Shown: positions 1 to 8,005, counted from the stretch's first letter. The stretch is 64,000 nt of DNA from Streptomyces sp. AC1-42W (GCF_003248355.1 NZ_QKWY01000002.1:1984001-2048000), one strand, 5' to 3'. Program-made: numbers and translations. Notes: a model not told the origin generated them from the sequence alone.

Positions 1-215
1 CGGGCGTCGAGCGCGGCGAGCAGCGCCGCGGTGTCGGCGTGCGAGGTGTGGTTGGCGACCACGACACAGCCGCCGCGCGGCAGCCGGCCGCGCCGCTCGA
101 TCCCGCCGGTCAGGCTGAGCACCCCCCACCACAGGCCGCGCCGCAGCGCGGACGCGATCCGCGAGCGGACCGGCAGGACCGTGTCACCGGGGGTGCGCAC
201 CAGGGTCGTCGTCAC
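1..215 (-). CDS. Lysophospholipid acyltransferase (PlsC-like), 3' part outside window
   Basis: Only the first 71 or so codons are present; the gene runs off the left edge. Reading leftward from a GTG at 215, the product shows the HX4D acyltransferase signature NHTSHADT near residue 54, typical of 1-acylglycerol-3-phosphate acyltransferases at the inner membrane face. The GTG overlaps the TGA of the upstream CdsA-like gene, so the two are translationally coupled. Together with that gene and the CDP-alcohol phosphotransferase it forms a three-gene phospholipid module. The substrate cannot be told from this fragment. Confidence 0.8.
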   Translation of the reverse strand, partial: MTTTLVRTPGDTVLPVRSRIASALRRGLWWGVLSLTGGIERRGRLPRGGCVVVANHTSHADTAALLAALDA

Positions 216-1072
216 GTCATCACCATCGCCAGGAGAAGGGCCACGAGCAGGGAGTCGATCCGGTCGAGCAGGCCGCCGAAGCCGGGCAGCCAGCTGCCCG
301 CGTCCTTCACCCCGGACTCGCGCTTGACCATCGACTCGACGAGATCGCCCAGCACGCAGCCGCCGACGACCGCCGCCCACAGCGGCAGGCTGAACGCGCC
401 GAGCATCAGCAGCAGGGCCGCCGTGGCCACCACCGCGCCCAGCACCCCGGCCCACGTCTTGTTCGGCGAGAGCGGCGACAGCGGCCGGGCGAGCGGACCG
501 CGCCGGCCCAGCGCCGTACCGCCGCACCAGGCGCCGACGTCACCGAGGGCCACGGCCAGGCCCACCACCACCGCCGTGTCCCCGAGGGACACCAGACCGG
601 TCAGCGCGACCGGTATCCACAGCAGCCCGAACGCGGTGCGCGCGGTGCGGGTGAAGCCCGTACAGTCGTCCCCGCCCAGCACGGCGGGCAGCGCCGCCGC
701 GACGAGCAGCAGGGCCGCCGCGCGCAGGTCCAGGACGTGCGGGGCGAGCCAGGCCAGGGCCGGCAGCACGCCGGCCGCCGCCACCAGTACGGTCAGGTCG
801 CCGCGGCGCAGCCCCGCCATCCGGGCGTACTCGCCGGCCGCGACCGCGCCCAGCCCGGCGGCCAGCGCGTAGCTGCCGCCGCCGCCCAGGAAGTACGCGC
901 CCAGGAAGACCGGGGCGACCAGGGCCCAGGTCCGCCAGCGCCGGCGCAGTTCGGCGCGCATCCGCACCCCGGCCGGCAGCACGGCCACCGCGACCCCGCC
1001 CGCGCCCAGCACGCCCGCGACCAGCGGTACCGCGCGGGCGGCGGCCTCCTCGGCGATCAGTACGGCGCTCAT
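212..1072 (-). CDS. Phosphatidate cytidylyltransferase-like membrane protein (CdsA family)
   Basis: 286 residues, almost entirely hydrophobic segments, as expected for an integral-membrane CTP:phosphatidate cytidylyltransferase making CDP-diacylglycerol. The C-terminal family signature is recognisable: KRESGVKDAG, then PGFGGLLDRID. The usual His in the P-x-H-G-G part is Phe here, so this is a divergent member. The ATG at 1072 overlaps the TGA of the upstream phosphotransferase gene, and its own stop overlaps the next acyltransferase start, so all three are coupled. A paired CdsA-like and CDP-alcohol phosphotransferase recalls E. coli YnbB/YnbA (family knowledge). It is probably not the housekeeping cdsA. 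Confidence 0.8.
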   Translation of the reverse strand: MSAVLIAEEAAARAVPLVAGVLGAGGVAVAVLPAGVRMRAELRRRWRTWALVAPVFLGAYFLGGGGSYALAAGLGAVAAGEYARMAGLRRGDLTVLVAAAGVLPALAWLAPHVLDLRAAALLLVAAALPAVLGGDDCTGFTRTARTAFGLLWIPVALTGLVSLGDTAVVVGLAVALGDVGAWCGGTALGRRGPLARPLSPLSPNKTWAGVLGAVVATAALLLMLGAFSLPLWAAVVGGCVLGDLVESMVKRESGVKDAGSWLPGFGGLLDRIDSLLVALLLAMVMT

Positions 1073-1641
1073 GCCGTCTCCCGCCAGAGGCCGGCCAGCC
1101 GGAGCAGCGCGGTGAGCAGGGAACCGGCCGCGATCACGGCCAGCACCGGGACGGCCCAGCCGCTCGCGGCGGCGATCACCACGAGCAGGCAGCGCTCGGT
1201 CTTGCCGACCGGGCCGCCGTTGCGGCGGGGCGCCCCGGCCGCCGCCCCGGCCAGCGACACCCAGGAGGGCAGCGTCGCGGCGAGACCGGCGAGCGCGACC
1301 AGCCAGAGCGGGGCGAGGGTGAGGAAGCCCGCCAGCACGACCAGGTCGGCCATCCGGTCGCCCAGCTCGTTGAGGATCGTGCCGCGCCGGGTGGTCCGGC
1401 CGGTGTCGCGGGCCAGCGCCCCGTCCAGGTTGGCGAAGGCGAGCCGCGCCGCGAGCAGCACGGCGACCGGCAGGGCGGCGACCGGGGCGGGCAGCCGGGC
1501 CAGCGCGGCGGCCGCACCGGCGGCGGCGACCACCCCGGCGGCGGTGAGCGTGTCGGGCGACACCTCACGGCGGGCCAGCGCGGCGCGGACACCGGCGAGC
1601 CGGTCCGCGTACCAGGGCTTGAGAGCGTAGAGGCCGTTCAT
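1069..1641 (-). CDS. CDP-alcohol phosphatidyltransferase family protein with degenerate motif
   Basis: 190 residues with about five hydrophobic segments. The family motif DxxDGxxAR-x8-G-xxx-D-xxx-D appears as ANLDGALAR, eight residues, GTILNELGD. The second Asp, the DG..AR core and the last Asp remain, but the first Asp is Ala and the third is Asn. The enzyme class transfers a phosphoalcohol from CDP-alcohol at the membrane; loss of two metal-ligand Asp residues makes ordinary activity uncertain. I start at the ATG at 1641, preceded by GAGAG; an in-frame GTG at 1665 is an alternative. First gene of the coupled three-gene module. Confidence 0.75.
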   Translation of the reverse strand: MNGLYALKPWYADRLAGVRAALARREVSPDTLTAAGVVAAAGAAAALARLPAPVAALPVAVLLAARLAFANLDGALARDTGRTTRRGTILNELGDRMADLVVLAGFLTLAPLWLVALAGLAATLPSWVSLAGAAAGAPRRNGGPVGKTERCLLVVIAAASGWAVPVLAVIAAGSLLTALLRLAGLWRETA

Positions 1642-1686
1642 GAACCCAACTCTCGTGCGACGCACATGTCTTCGACACGGGTCGGC

Positions 1687-1706
1687 TACTCAGGTACGCC
1701 TGAGTA
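1687..1706. promoter_or_regulatory. Perfect inverted repeat, candidate operator
   Basis: TACTCAGG-TACG-CCTGAGTA, 8-bp arms with a 4-bp spacer, lies 45 bp before the start of the minus-strand phospholipid module. The symmetry and position suggest a repressor site or mRNA 5' structure; the binder is unknown. Confidence 0.45.
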
Positions 1707-1830
1707 CCCGCGCGGGCCGTACCCGGGGGGCGAGAGGCCCGCCCGAGCCCGCGTCTCAGATAGTAGGAAGTCCGAGTAATCGTGGAGACAGACAGGCCGG
1801 GCTGTTCTAGCTTTGTAGAAGCCGAACGTC

Positions 1831-1846
1831 TCGCTCGATCGAGCGA
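1831..1846. promoter_or_regulatory. 16-bp perfect palindrome in the divergent intergenic region
   Basis: TCGCTCGATCGAGCGA is fully self-complementary. It sits in the 352-bp gap between the phospholipid module and a small plus-strand gene. Apart from this, the repeat at 1687 and a ribosome site at 1978, nothing else stands out in the gap. Confidence 0.4.
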
Positions 1847-1993
1847 CCGGCGGTAGAGAGTGCGCGCCCCCGCGCAGGCAACCCCTGCGGCGCCCGCCCC
1901 CCGCCCCTTCCGGCACCTCGAAATCACTGATCTCGACATCACCCCACGCTGTTCGATCTCGAAATCCTCGCGATCTCAAGGAGTCGATCCACC

Positions 1994-2122
1994 ATGGCCG
2001 AAACCACCGTCCGCCGCGTCCGCCACACCCACCGCCCGACCGAGTCGGAGCGCCGCGCCGCCGCTGCCGCCCTCCAGCGCGCCCTCGACCGCCGGGACAA
2101 CGGCGGCTCCACCGGCCACTGA
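1994..2122 (+). CDS. Small hypothetical basic protein (42 aa)
   Basis: A 42-codon frame begins with ATG at 1994, preceded by AAGGAG at 1978 with a 10-nt gap. The product is Arg/Ala-rich: starts MAETTVRRVRH, then a predicted helix containing RRAAAAALQRALDRR, and ends GGSTGH. No signal peptide, Cys or catalytic motif is visible. It lies 94 bp before leuB on the same strand. The good ribosome site and high-GC third positions support a real gene; function unknown. Confidence 0.6.
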   Translation: MAETTVRRVRHTHRPTESERRAAAAALQRALDRRDNGGSTGH

Positions 2123-2216
2123 ACCGAACGCCTCCGCCCCGCCCCGTACACCCGTCCGGGTGTCCGCATGATGGACGTGACGTGTCATGGGGTGGGACGA
2201 GCAGTAGGGTGCGCAC

Positions 2217-3290
2217 ATGTCTCGCAGCATCAATCTCGCAGTGATCCCCGGTGACGGTATCGGCCAGGAGGTCGTGGCCCAGGGCCTCAAGGTCCTCAAC
2301 GCTGTTCTCCCGCAGGATGTGAAGCTGGAGACCAAGGAGTACGACCTTGGCGCCCAGCGCTGGCACCGCACCGGCGAAACCCTCCCCGACGCGGAGCTCG
2401 AAGCCCTCAAGGGGCACGACGCCATCCTGCTCGGCGCGATCGGCGACCCGTCCGTGCCCTCCGGCGTCCTGGAGCGCGGGCTGCTGCTGAAGCTGCGCTT
2501 CGCCTTCGACCACTTCATCAACCTGCGGCCCTCGAAGCTCTTCCCGAACACGGACACCCCGCTGGCCGGCCGCCCGGACATCGACTTCGTCGTCGTCCGC
2601 GAGGGCACCGAGGGCCCGTACACCGGCAACGGCGGCTCGCTGCGCACCGGCACGGAGCACGAGGTCGCCACCGAGGTCAGCCTGAACACCGCCTTCGGTG
2701 TCGAGCGGGTCGTGCGCGACGCCTTCGAGCGCGCCGCCGCCCGTCCGCGCAAGAAGCTGACGCTGGTCCACAAGAACAACGTCCTCGTGTACGCGGGCCA
2801 CCTCTGGAAGAACATCTTCGACCGGGTCGCCGCCGAGTACCCGCAGGTCACCACCGACTACCTGCACGTCGACGCCGCGACGATCTTCTTCGTCACGCAG
2901 CCGGAGCGCTTCGACGTCATCGTCACCGACAACCTCTTCGGCGACATCCTCACCGACCTCGCCGCGGCCGTCTCCGGCGGCATCGGCCTGGCCGCCTCCG
3001 GCAACATCAACCCGACGGGCGCCTTCCCGTCGATGTTCGAGCCGGTCCACGGCTCCGCCCCCGACATCGCGGGGCAGGGCAAGGCCGACCCGACCGCCGC
3101 GATCCTCTCCGTCGCCCTCCTGCTGCGCCACCTCGGCTACGACGCCGAGGCCGTGCGCATCGAGGACGCCGTCTCCGCCGACCTCGCGGAGCGAGGGGGG
3201 CACCTCCCAGGCCTTTCGGGCTCTGGGGGAGGCAGCGCCCGTACGACCGACGAGATCGGCGACGCCCTCGCGGTACGCGTAGCGGGCTGA
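2217..3290 (+). CDS. leuB: 3-isopropylmalate dehydrogenase
   Basis: 357 residues. The product oxidises 3-isopropylmalate with NAD+ in leucine synthesis (cytosol). The N-terminus NLAVIPGDGIGQEV, the Arg/Lys substrate region and the metal-binding DNLFGDILTDLAA segment are all typical of the family. It is about ten residues longer than usual for the genus because the C-terminal region contains an in-frame Gly/Ser-rich stretch (GGHLPGLSGSGGGSA) encoded by a palindromic repeat at 3195-3240. The next leucine-pathway genes, leuC and leuD, lie 55 kb away. A hairpin follows at 3306. Confidence 0.96.
   Translation: MSRSINLAVIPGDGIGQEVVAQGLKVLNAVLPQDVKLETKEYDLGAQRWHRTGETLPDAELEALKGHDAILLGAIGDPSVPSGVLERGLLLKLRFAFDHFINLRPSKLFPNTDTPLAGRPDIDFVVVREGTEGPYTGNGGSLRTGTEHEVATEVSLNTAFGVERVVRDAFERAAARPRKKLTLVHKNNVLVYAGHLWKNIFDRVAAEYPQVTTDYLHVDAATIFFVTQPERFDVIVTDNLFGDILTDLAAAVSGGIGLAASGNINPTGAFPSMFEPVHGSAPDIAGQGKADPTAAILSVALLLRHLGYDAEAVRIEDAVSADLAERGGHLPGLSGSGGGSARTTDEIGDALAVRVAG
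3195..3240. repeat. Palindromic repeat inserted in frame within leuB
   Basis: The segment forms a hairpin with arms around CACCTCCCAG and CTGGGGGAGG and an inner GCC-TTTC-GGGC. This G-run/C-run palindrome resembles a short repeat common in Streptomyces intergenic regions (recalled, not searched). Here it is translated as extra Gly, Ser, Leu and Pro residues near the leuB C-terminus without breaking the frame. Confidence 0.6.
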
Positions 3291-3305
3291 CCCGACGACT
3301 CCCCA

Positions 3306-3342
3306 AGAAGCCGCCGGGTCGCAGACGCACCCGGCGGCTTCT
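3306..3342 (+). terminator. leuB: Terminator-like hairpin after leuB
   Basis: Perfect 14-bp stem AGAAGCCGCCGGGT / ACCCGGCGGCTTCT with a 9-nt loop, 15 bp past the leuB stop. There is no long T run, as is common in this genus. Confidence 0.7.
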
Positions 3343-3520
3343 CCTGTGCGGCCTTCGGGTGTCACCATCGAACCCTGGATCGCATTCGCGCCATTTCGTG
3401 CGCGGCACCTGTCGAGCGATAATCGAACAGGGCCGTGTCCCGCAGCAATGCTCGGACGTCCTAGCACCTGATGGCGCGCATGCGGTCCTACCCACACAAA
3501 ACGGTGAAGGACACGCACTC

Positions 3521-4609
3521 ATGACGACGCCCACGATCGAGCTCAAGCCCTCCGCGCACCCGCTGTCCGACGCGGAGCGCGAGGCGATCCTGGCCCAGCC
3601 CGGATTCGGCCGCCACTTCACCGACCACATGGTGACGATCAAGTGGACCGAGGGCCGCGGCTGGCACGACGCCCAGCTCGTCCCCTACGCGCCGCTGTCG
3701 ATCGACCCCGCCAACATGACGCTGCACTACGGCCAGGAGATCTTCGAGGGCCTCAAGGCGTACCGGCAGCCGGACGGCTCCGTCGCCACCTTCCGCCCCG
3801 AGGCCAACGCCGAGCGCTTCCGCGCCTCCGCGCGTCGGCTCGCCATGCCCGAGCTGCCCGTCGAGACCTTCGTCGCCGCCTGCGACGCCCTCGTCCAGCA
3901 GGACGCCGCCTGGGTTCCGGCGCATGGCGGCGAGGAGTCCCTCTACCTGCGCCCCTTCATGATCGCCACCGAGGTCGGCCTCGGGGTGCGCCCGGCCAAC
4001 GAGTACCTCTTCCTCGTCATCGCCTCGCCGGCCGGCGCCTACTTCCCCGGCGGTGTGAAGCCCGTCTCCATCTGGCTCTCCGAGGACCGGGTGCGCGCCG
4101 TCCCCGGCGGCATGGGCGACGCCAAGACCGGCGGCAACTACGCCGCCTCCCTGCTCGCCCAGGCCGAGGCCGCCGCCAAGGGCTGCGACCAGGTCGCCTA
4201 CCTCGACGCCGTCGAGCACAAGTGGGTGGAGGAGCTGGGCGGCATGAACCTCTACTTCGTGTACGGGGACCGCATCGTCACCCCGGCCCTCACCGGCTCC
4301 CTGCTCGCCGGCATCACCCGCGACTCGCTGCTCAAGCTGGCCGGCGACCTCGGGTACACCGCCGAGGAGAGCCGCGTCTCCATCGACCAGTGGCGCGACG
4401 ACACCGCCGCCGGCACCCTGACCGAGGTCTTCGCCTGCGGCACCGCCGCCGTCATCACCCCCGTCGGCACCGTGAAGTGCGCCGGCGGCGAGTGGAACCA
4501 GGGCGACGGCACCCCCGGCCCGGTCACCCTCAAGCTGCGCGAGCGCCTGCTCGACATCCAGCGCGGCACCGCCGAGGACACCCACGGCTGGATGCACTCC
4601 CTCGCGTAA
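3521..4609 (+). CDS. ilvE: Branched-chain amino acid aminotransferase
   Basis: 362 residues. This PLP class IV aminotransferase catalyses the last step of Leu, Ile and Val synthesis and the first step of their breakdown, with 2-oxoglutarate/glutamate as partner. Visible features are LHYGQEIFEGLKAYR near the N-terminus, the PLP lysine region GGNYAASLLAQ, and VEELGGMNLYFV. I start at ATG 3521, after GTGAAGGA; the open frame extends further upstream but without a ribosome site. It lies between leuB and the cimA attenuator. Confidence 0.96.
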   Translation: MTTPTIELKPSAHPLSDAEREAILAQPGFGRHFTDHMVTIKWTEGRGWHDAQLVPYAPLSIDPANMTLHYGQEIFEGLKAYRQPDGSVATFRPEANAERFRASARRLAMPELPVETFVAACDALVQQDAAWVPAHGGEESLYLRPFMIATEVGLGVRPANEYLFLVIASPAGAYFPGGVKPVSIWLSEDRVRAVPGGMGDAKTGGNYAASLLAQAEAAAKGCDQVAYLDAVEHKWVEELGGMNLYFVYGDRIVTPALTGSLLAGITRDSLLKLAGDLGYTAEESRVSIDQWRDDTAAGTLTEVFACGTAAVITPVGTVKCAGGEWNQGDGTPGPVTLKLRERLLDIQRGTAEDTHGWMHSLA

Positions 4610-4721
4610 CCGGCGCCCGTACCCCCGCGGACCGCGCCCGGCGTCTCGCCGGACGCGGTCCGCGCGCCCGCATCCTGAGACGGGGCGGGAGCCCGGGCCG
4701 CTCCTGTGCCACACTGCGTCC

Positions 4722-4772
4722 GTGCCCTCGTTCGTCATGATTATTGGCAGCAGGCGCGCCGGTCCGCAGTGA
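4722..4772 (+). CDS. Putative attenuation leader peptide upstream of cimA
   Basis: A short frame from GTG 4722 (or ATG 4737) to TGA 4770 reads MPSFVMIIGSRRAGPQ. It contains Val followed by Met and two consecutive Ile codons written ATT, which is rare in this GC-rich genome. A CACACT motif at 4710-4715 sits about seven bases upstream, so the message may be leaderless. It is followed 56 nt later by a rho-independent terminator and then cimA, an isoleucine-pathway gene. That arrangement is classic ribosome-mediated attenuation. Confidence rests on arrangement rather than homology. Confidence 0.6.
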   Translation: MPSFVMIIGSRRAGPQ

Positions 4773-4827
4773 CCGTTCCGTACCACGACGTACGGCACGG
4801 CCACCGTGCCCCAGACCCGCGCGCAGA

Positions 4828-4853
4828 CCTCTCGCACCCGCGAGGGGTTTTTT
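4828..4853 (+). terminator. Attenuator terminator before cimA
   Basis: CCTCTCGC-ACCC-GCGAGGGG (8 bp, one G-T pair) followed by six Ts at 4848-4853. It lies between the Ile-codon leader peptide and the cimA start at 4959, in a 349-bp gap, so it probably aborts cimA transcription when charged Ile-tRNA is plentiful. Confidence 0.7.
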
Positions 4854-4958
4854 GTTTTGCGGCCTCACCACGGCCGGAACGCGAGGCGCGCGGGATGATG
4901 GGGGCAAGTGGAGCCAGATCGTCCGGATTCCACTCATCCGACAGGAGTCAGACCAGCA

Positions 4959-6566
4959 ATGACCACCAAGGCCAAGCCCACCGACGACAGCTTCCATGTC
5001 TTCGACACCACGCTGCGCGACGGCGCCCAGCGTGAAGGCATCAACCTGACGGTCGCCGACAAGCTGACCATCGCCCGGCACCTGGACGAGTTCGGCGTCG
5101 GCTTCATCGAGGGCGGCTGGCCGGGCGCCAACCCCCGGGACACCGAGTTCTTCGCCCGCGCCCGCCAGGAGATCGAGTTCAAGAACGCCGAGCTGGTCGC
5201 CTTCGGCGCGACCCGCAGGGCGGGCGGCTCGGCGGCCGACGACCCCCAGGTCAAGGCGCTGCTGGAGTCCGGAGCCCCGGTGATCACGCTGGTCGCCAAG
5301 TCCCACGACCGCCATGTGGAGCTGGCCCTGCGCACCACCCTGGAGGAGAACCTGGAGATGGTCCGCGACACCGTCTCCCACCTCCGCGAACAGGGCCGCC
5401 GGGTCTTCGTCGACTGCGAGCACTTCTTCGACGGCTACCGCGCCAACCCCGAGTACGCCAAGTCCGTCGTCAAGACCGCCGCCGTGGCCGGCGCCGACGT
5501 CGTCATCCTCTGCGACACCAACGGCGGGATGCTCCCGGCCCAGGTCCAGGCCGTCGTCGCCACCGTCCTCGCCGACACCGGCGCCCGGCTCGGCATCCAC
5601 GCCCAGGACGACACCGGCTGCGCCGTCGCCAACACCCTGGCCGCCGTGGACGCCGGCGCCACGCACGTCCAGTGCACCGCCAACGGCTACGGCGAACGCG
5701 TCGGCAACGCCAACCTCTTCCCGGTCGTCGCCGCGCTGGAACTCAAGTACGGCAAGCGGGTCCTGCCCGACGGCGCGCTGGCCGACATGACCCGCGTCTC
5801 GCACGCCGTCGCCGAGGTCGTCAACCTCACCCCCTCCACCCACCAGCCCTACGTCGGCGTCTCCGCCTTCGCGCACAAGGCCGGGCTGCACGCCTCCGCG
5901 ATCAAGGTGGACCCGGACCTCTACCAGCACATCGACCCCGCCCTCGTCGGCAACACCATGCGGATGCTGGTCTCCGACATGGCCGGACGCGCCTCCATCG
6001 AGCTCAAGAGCGACGAGCTGGGCATCGACCTCGGCGGCGACCGCGAACTCGTCGGCCGGGTCGTCGAGCGGGTCAAGGAGCGCGAACTCAGGGGCTACAC
6101 CTACGAGGCGGCCGACGCCTCCTTCGAACTGCTGCTGCGCGCCGAGGCCGAGGGCCGGGTGCGGCGCTACTTCCGCACCGAGTCCTGGCGCGCCATCGTC
6201 GAGAACCGGCCGGACGGCACCCACGCCAACGAGGTGACCGTGAAGCTGTGGGCCAAGGGCGAGCGCATCGTCGCCACCGCCGAGGGAAACGGCCCGGTCA
6301 ACGCCCTGGACCGGGCGCTGCGCGTGGCCCTGGAACGGATCTACCCGCAGCTCGCCAAGCTGGAGCTGACGGACTACAAGGTCCGCATCCTGGAGGGCCG
6401 CACCGGCACCGACTCCACCACCCGCGTCCTGATCACCACCGGCGACGGCACCGCCGAGTGGTCGACCGTGGGCGTCGCGGAGAACATCATCGCCGCCTCC
6501 TGGCAAGCGCTGGAGGACGCGTACACCTACGGGCTGCTGCGCGCCGGCCTCGAACCCACGGACTGA
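4959..6566 (+). CDS. cimA: (R)-citramalate synthase
   Basis: 535 residues, HMGL/LeuA-like. It condenses pyruvate with acetyl-CoA to citramalate, feeding isoleucine synthesis. The N-terminus carries FDTTLRDGAQREGINLT, the metal/substrate signature; the middle has HAQDDTGCAVANTLAA, and GLHASAIKV follows near residue 310. The C-terminal third is the LeuA regulatory domain expected to bind an amino acid effector. I start at ATG 4959 after AGGAG at 4943. The upstream Ile-rich leader and terminator support an isoleucine role. A 2-isopropylmalate synthase paralogue is the main alternative. Confidence 0.9.
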   Translation: MTTKAKPTDDSFHVFDTTLRDGAQREGINLTVADKLTIARHLDEFGVGFIEGGWPGANPRDTEFFARARQEIEFKNAELVAFGATRRAGGSAADDPQVKALLESGAPVITLVAKSHDRHVELALRTTLEENLEMVRDTVSHLREQGRRVFVDCEHFFDGYRANPEYAKSVVKTAAVAGADVVILCDTNGGMLPAQVQAVVATVLADTGARLGIHAQDDTGCAVANTLAAVDAGATHVQCTANGYGERVGNANLFPVVAALELKYGKRVLPDGALADMTRVSHAVAEVVNLTPSTHQPYVGVSAFAHKAGLHASAIKVDPDLYQHIDPALVGNTMRMLVSDMAGRASIELKSDELGIDLGGDRELVGRVVERVKERELRGYTYEAADASFELLLRAEAEGRVRRYFRTESWRAIVENRPDGTHANEVTVKLWAKGERIVATAEGNGPVNALDRALRVALERIYPQLAKLELTDYKVRILEGRTGTDSTTRVLITTGDGTAEWSTVGVAENIIAASWQALEDAYTYGLLRAGLEPTD

Positions 6567-6578
6567 CCCGTACGGGGC

Positions 6579-6627
6579 GACGCCCCCGTCCGCCCGCCGT
6601 CAACCGGCGCGGCGGGCGGGGGCGTTC
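6579..6627 (+). terminator. cimA: Terminator hairpin after cimA
   Basis: Strong GC hairpin: ACGCCCCC...CGCCCGCCG against CGGCGGGCGGGGGCGT, with a small bulge, just past the cimA stop. The rest of the 331-bp gap holds the promoter and palindrome listed next. Confidence 0.75.
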
Positions 6628-6764
6628 GCGTGCACGGCCCGTACGGGCACCGAGTGAACGGGATTCGGCGGACCGCGTCAAGGGTTTGTCCGTTCAGGAG
6701 TTGAAGCCAAGGGTCGTCTTCTCCTCGTTGCCGGATGGGTACGGACCAATCTCGACGTGAAGTA

Positions 6765-6794
6765 TTGACGGCGTTGTTCGAGCGGGGTTAACTC
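6765..6794 (+). promoter_or_regulatory. Probable sigma-70-type promoter for the LacI gene
   Basis: TTGACG at 6765-6770, an 18-bp spacer, then TAACTC at 6789-6794. It is about 100 bp upstream of the regulator start and is the only good TTGACN match in the gap. Confidence 0.5.
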
Positions 6795-6811
6795 ACGCCA
6801 CCAACGCCGGT

Positions 6812-6829
6812 ACCGGTTCCGGAACCGGT
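6812..6829. promoter_or_regulatory. 18-bp palindrome, candidate LacI-family operator
   Basis: ACCGGTTCCGGAACCGGT is a perfect palindrome with a central CG pair, as in LacI-family operators, and lies downstream of the probable promoter. A partial second copy (GGTACCGGTTCC) follows at 6833. Autoregulation by the adjacent LacI-type protein is inferred. Confidence 0.45.
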
Positions 6830-6897
6830 TGCGGTACCGGTTCCACCGCAGGCCGCTCCGGCCGCTCCCACCGCCCCGCCGTGCCCTGGAGGCCCCG

Positions 6898-7878
6898 ATG
6901 CGTGTCACCATCGCCGACGTCGCCCGCGAGGCCGGCGTCAGCAAGACGACCGTGTCCCGGGTCATCAACACCAAGGGCGAGGTGGACGGCACCACGGCCG
7001 CCCGCGTCCGCGCGGTGATCGCGCAGCTCGGCTACGTACCCAGTTCGGGCGCCGTGGGCCTGGCCCGCGGCAGCAGCCGCACCGTCGGCATGCTGGTGCC
7101 CTCGCTGACCTGGCCCTGGATGGGCGAGGTGCTCCAGGGCGTCGTCGACACCGTCGAGGCCGCCGACTACGGGCTGCTGCTGTTCACCTGCAACCGGGGG
7201 GCCGAGTCCGTCCAGCGCTTCACCAGCCAGGTGTCGGCGCGCGCCTTCGACGGACTGGTCGTGGTGGAACCCGAGAACACCCTGGACCACCTCACCGAAC
7301 TGCACCGCGACGGCCTGCCGATCGTGCTGATCGACGATCGCGGCCACCACCCCGAGTTCCCCTCCGTCGTGACCACCAACCACGAAGGGGGCGCGTCGGC
7401 CGCCCGCCATCTGCGGGACGCCGGACGCACCCGGCCCGTCGTCATCACCGGCCCCGAGGGCTTCGGCTGCGTACGCGACCGGCTGGCCGGGTTCGGCTCG
7501 GTCCTGCCCACCGACCTCGTCGTCCGGGGCGACTTCACCGAGCGCTGCGGCCGGCTCGCCGTGGAGGAACTCCTCGCCGCCGGAACCGAGTTCGACTCGG
7601 TCTTCGCCCACAACGACATCACCGCGGCCGGGGTGCTGCGGGCGCTGCGCGCCGCCGGGAAGTCCGTGCCCGGTGACATCGCGGTCGTCGGCTTCGACGA
7701 CATCCCGATGGCCGAACACACCGAACCGCCCCTGACCACCGTGCGCCAGCCCACCCGGCGGATGGGTGAGACGGCCGCACGGATGCTCCTCGCGCACCTC
7801 GGCGGCACGCCCGCGCCCGACGCCCCGGTCGTGCTGCCCACCGAACTGGTCGTGCGCCACTCGGCGCCCTGGCGGTAA
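6898..7878 (+). CDS. LacI-family transcriptional regulator
   Basis: 326 residues. The N-terminal helix-turn-helix (VTIADVAREAGVSKTTVSRV, residues 3-22) and hinge helix are canonical; the rest is a periplasmic-binding-protein-like sensor domain ending FDDIPMAEHTEPPLTTVRQP and QPTRRMGETAARMLL. It should bind an operator as a dimer and release it on binding a sugar. It heads a cluster with an Opp/Dpp-type transporter and a GH1 beta-glucosidase, so a beta-glucoside inducer is likely (inferred from context). Confidence 0.92.
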   Translation: MRVTIADVAREAGVSKTTVSRVINTKGEVDGTTAARVRAVIAQLGYVPSSGAVGLARGSSRTVGMLVPSLTWPWMGEVLQGVVDTVEAADYGLLLFTCNRGAESVQRFTSQVSARAFDGLVVVEPENTLDHLTELHRDGLPIVLIDDRGHHPEFPSVVTTNHEGGASAARHLRDAGRTRPVVITGPEGFGCVRDRLAGFGSVLPTDLVVRGDFTERCGRLAVEELLAAGTEFDSVFAHNDITAAGVLRALRAAGKSVPGDIAVVGFDDIPMAEHTEPPLTTVRQPTRRMGETAARMLLAHLGGTPAPDAPVVLPTELVVRHSAPWR

Positions 7879-8005
7879 GGGCTCCCCAGGCCCACCACCG
7901 CACCCGCAACGCACCACCCGCAACGCCGTCACCCCCGTACCCGGCGCGCCGAGCGCTGCCCGTTTCCGGATCTTCCAGACCCGCCGGTTCCCACCTGGAG
8001 TCGCC

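Noticed and set aside
1686..3518. A 610-codon open frame antisense to leuB
   Set aside because: Long antisense frames are expected at this GC content. The leuB frame has normal third-position bias and a complete known protein, and the antisense product is low-complexity with no motif.
4680..4860. T-box riboswitch before cimA
   Set aside because: No T-box consensus or specifier-loop structure is recognisable; the Ile-codon leader peptide and terminator fit ribosome-mediated attenuation better.
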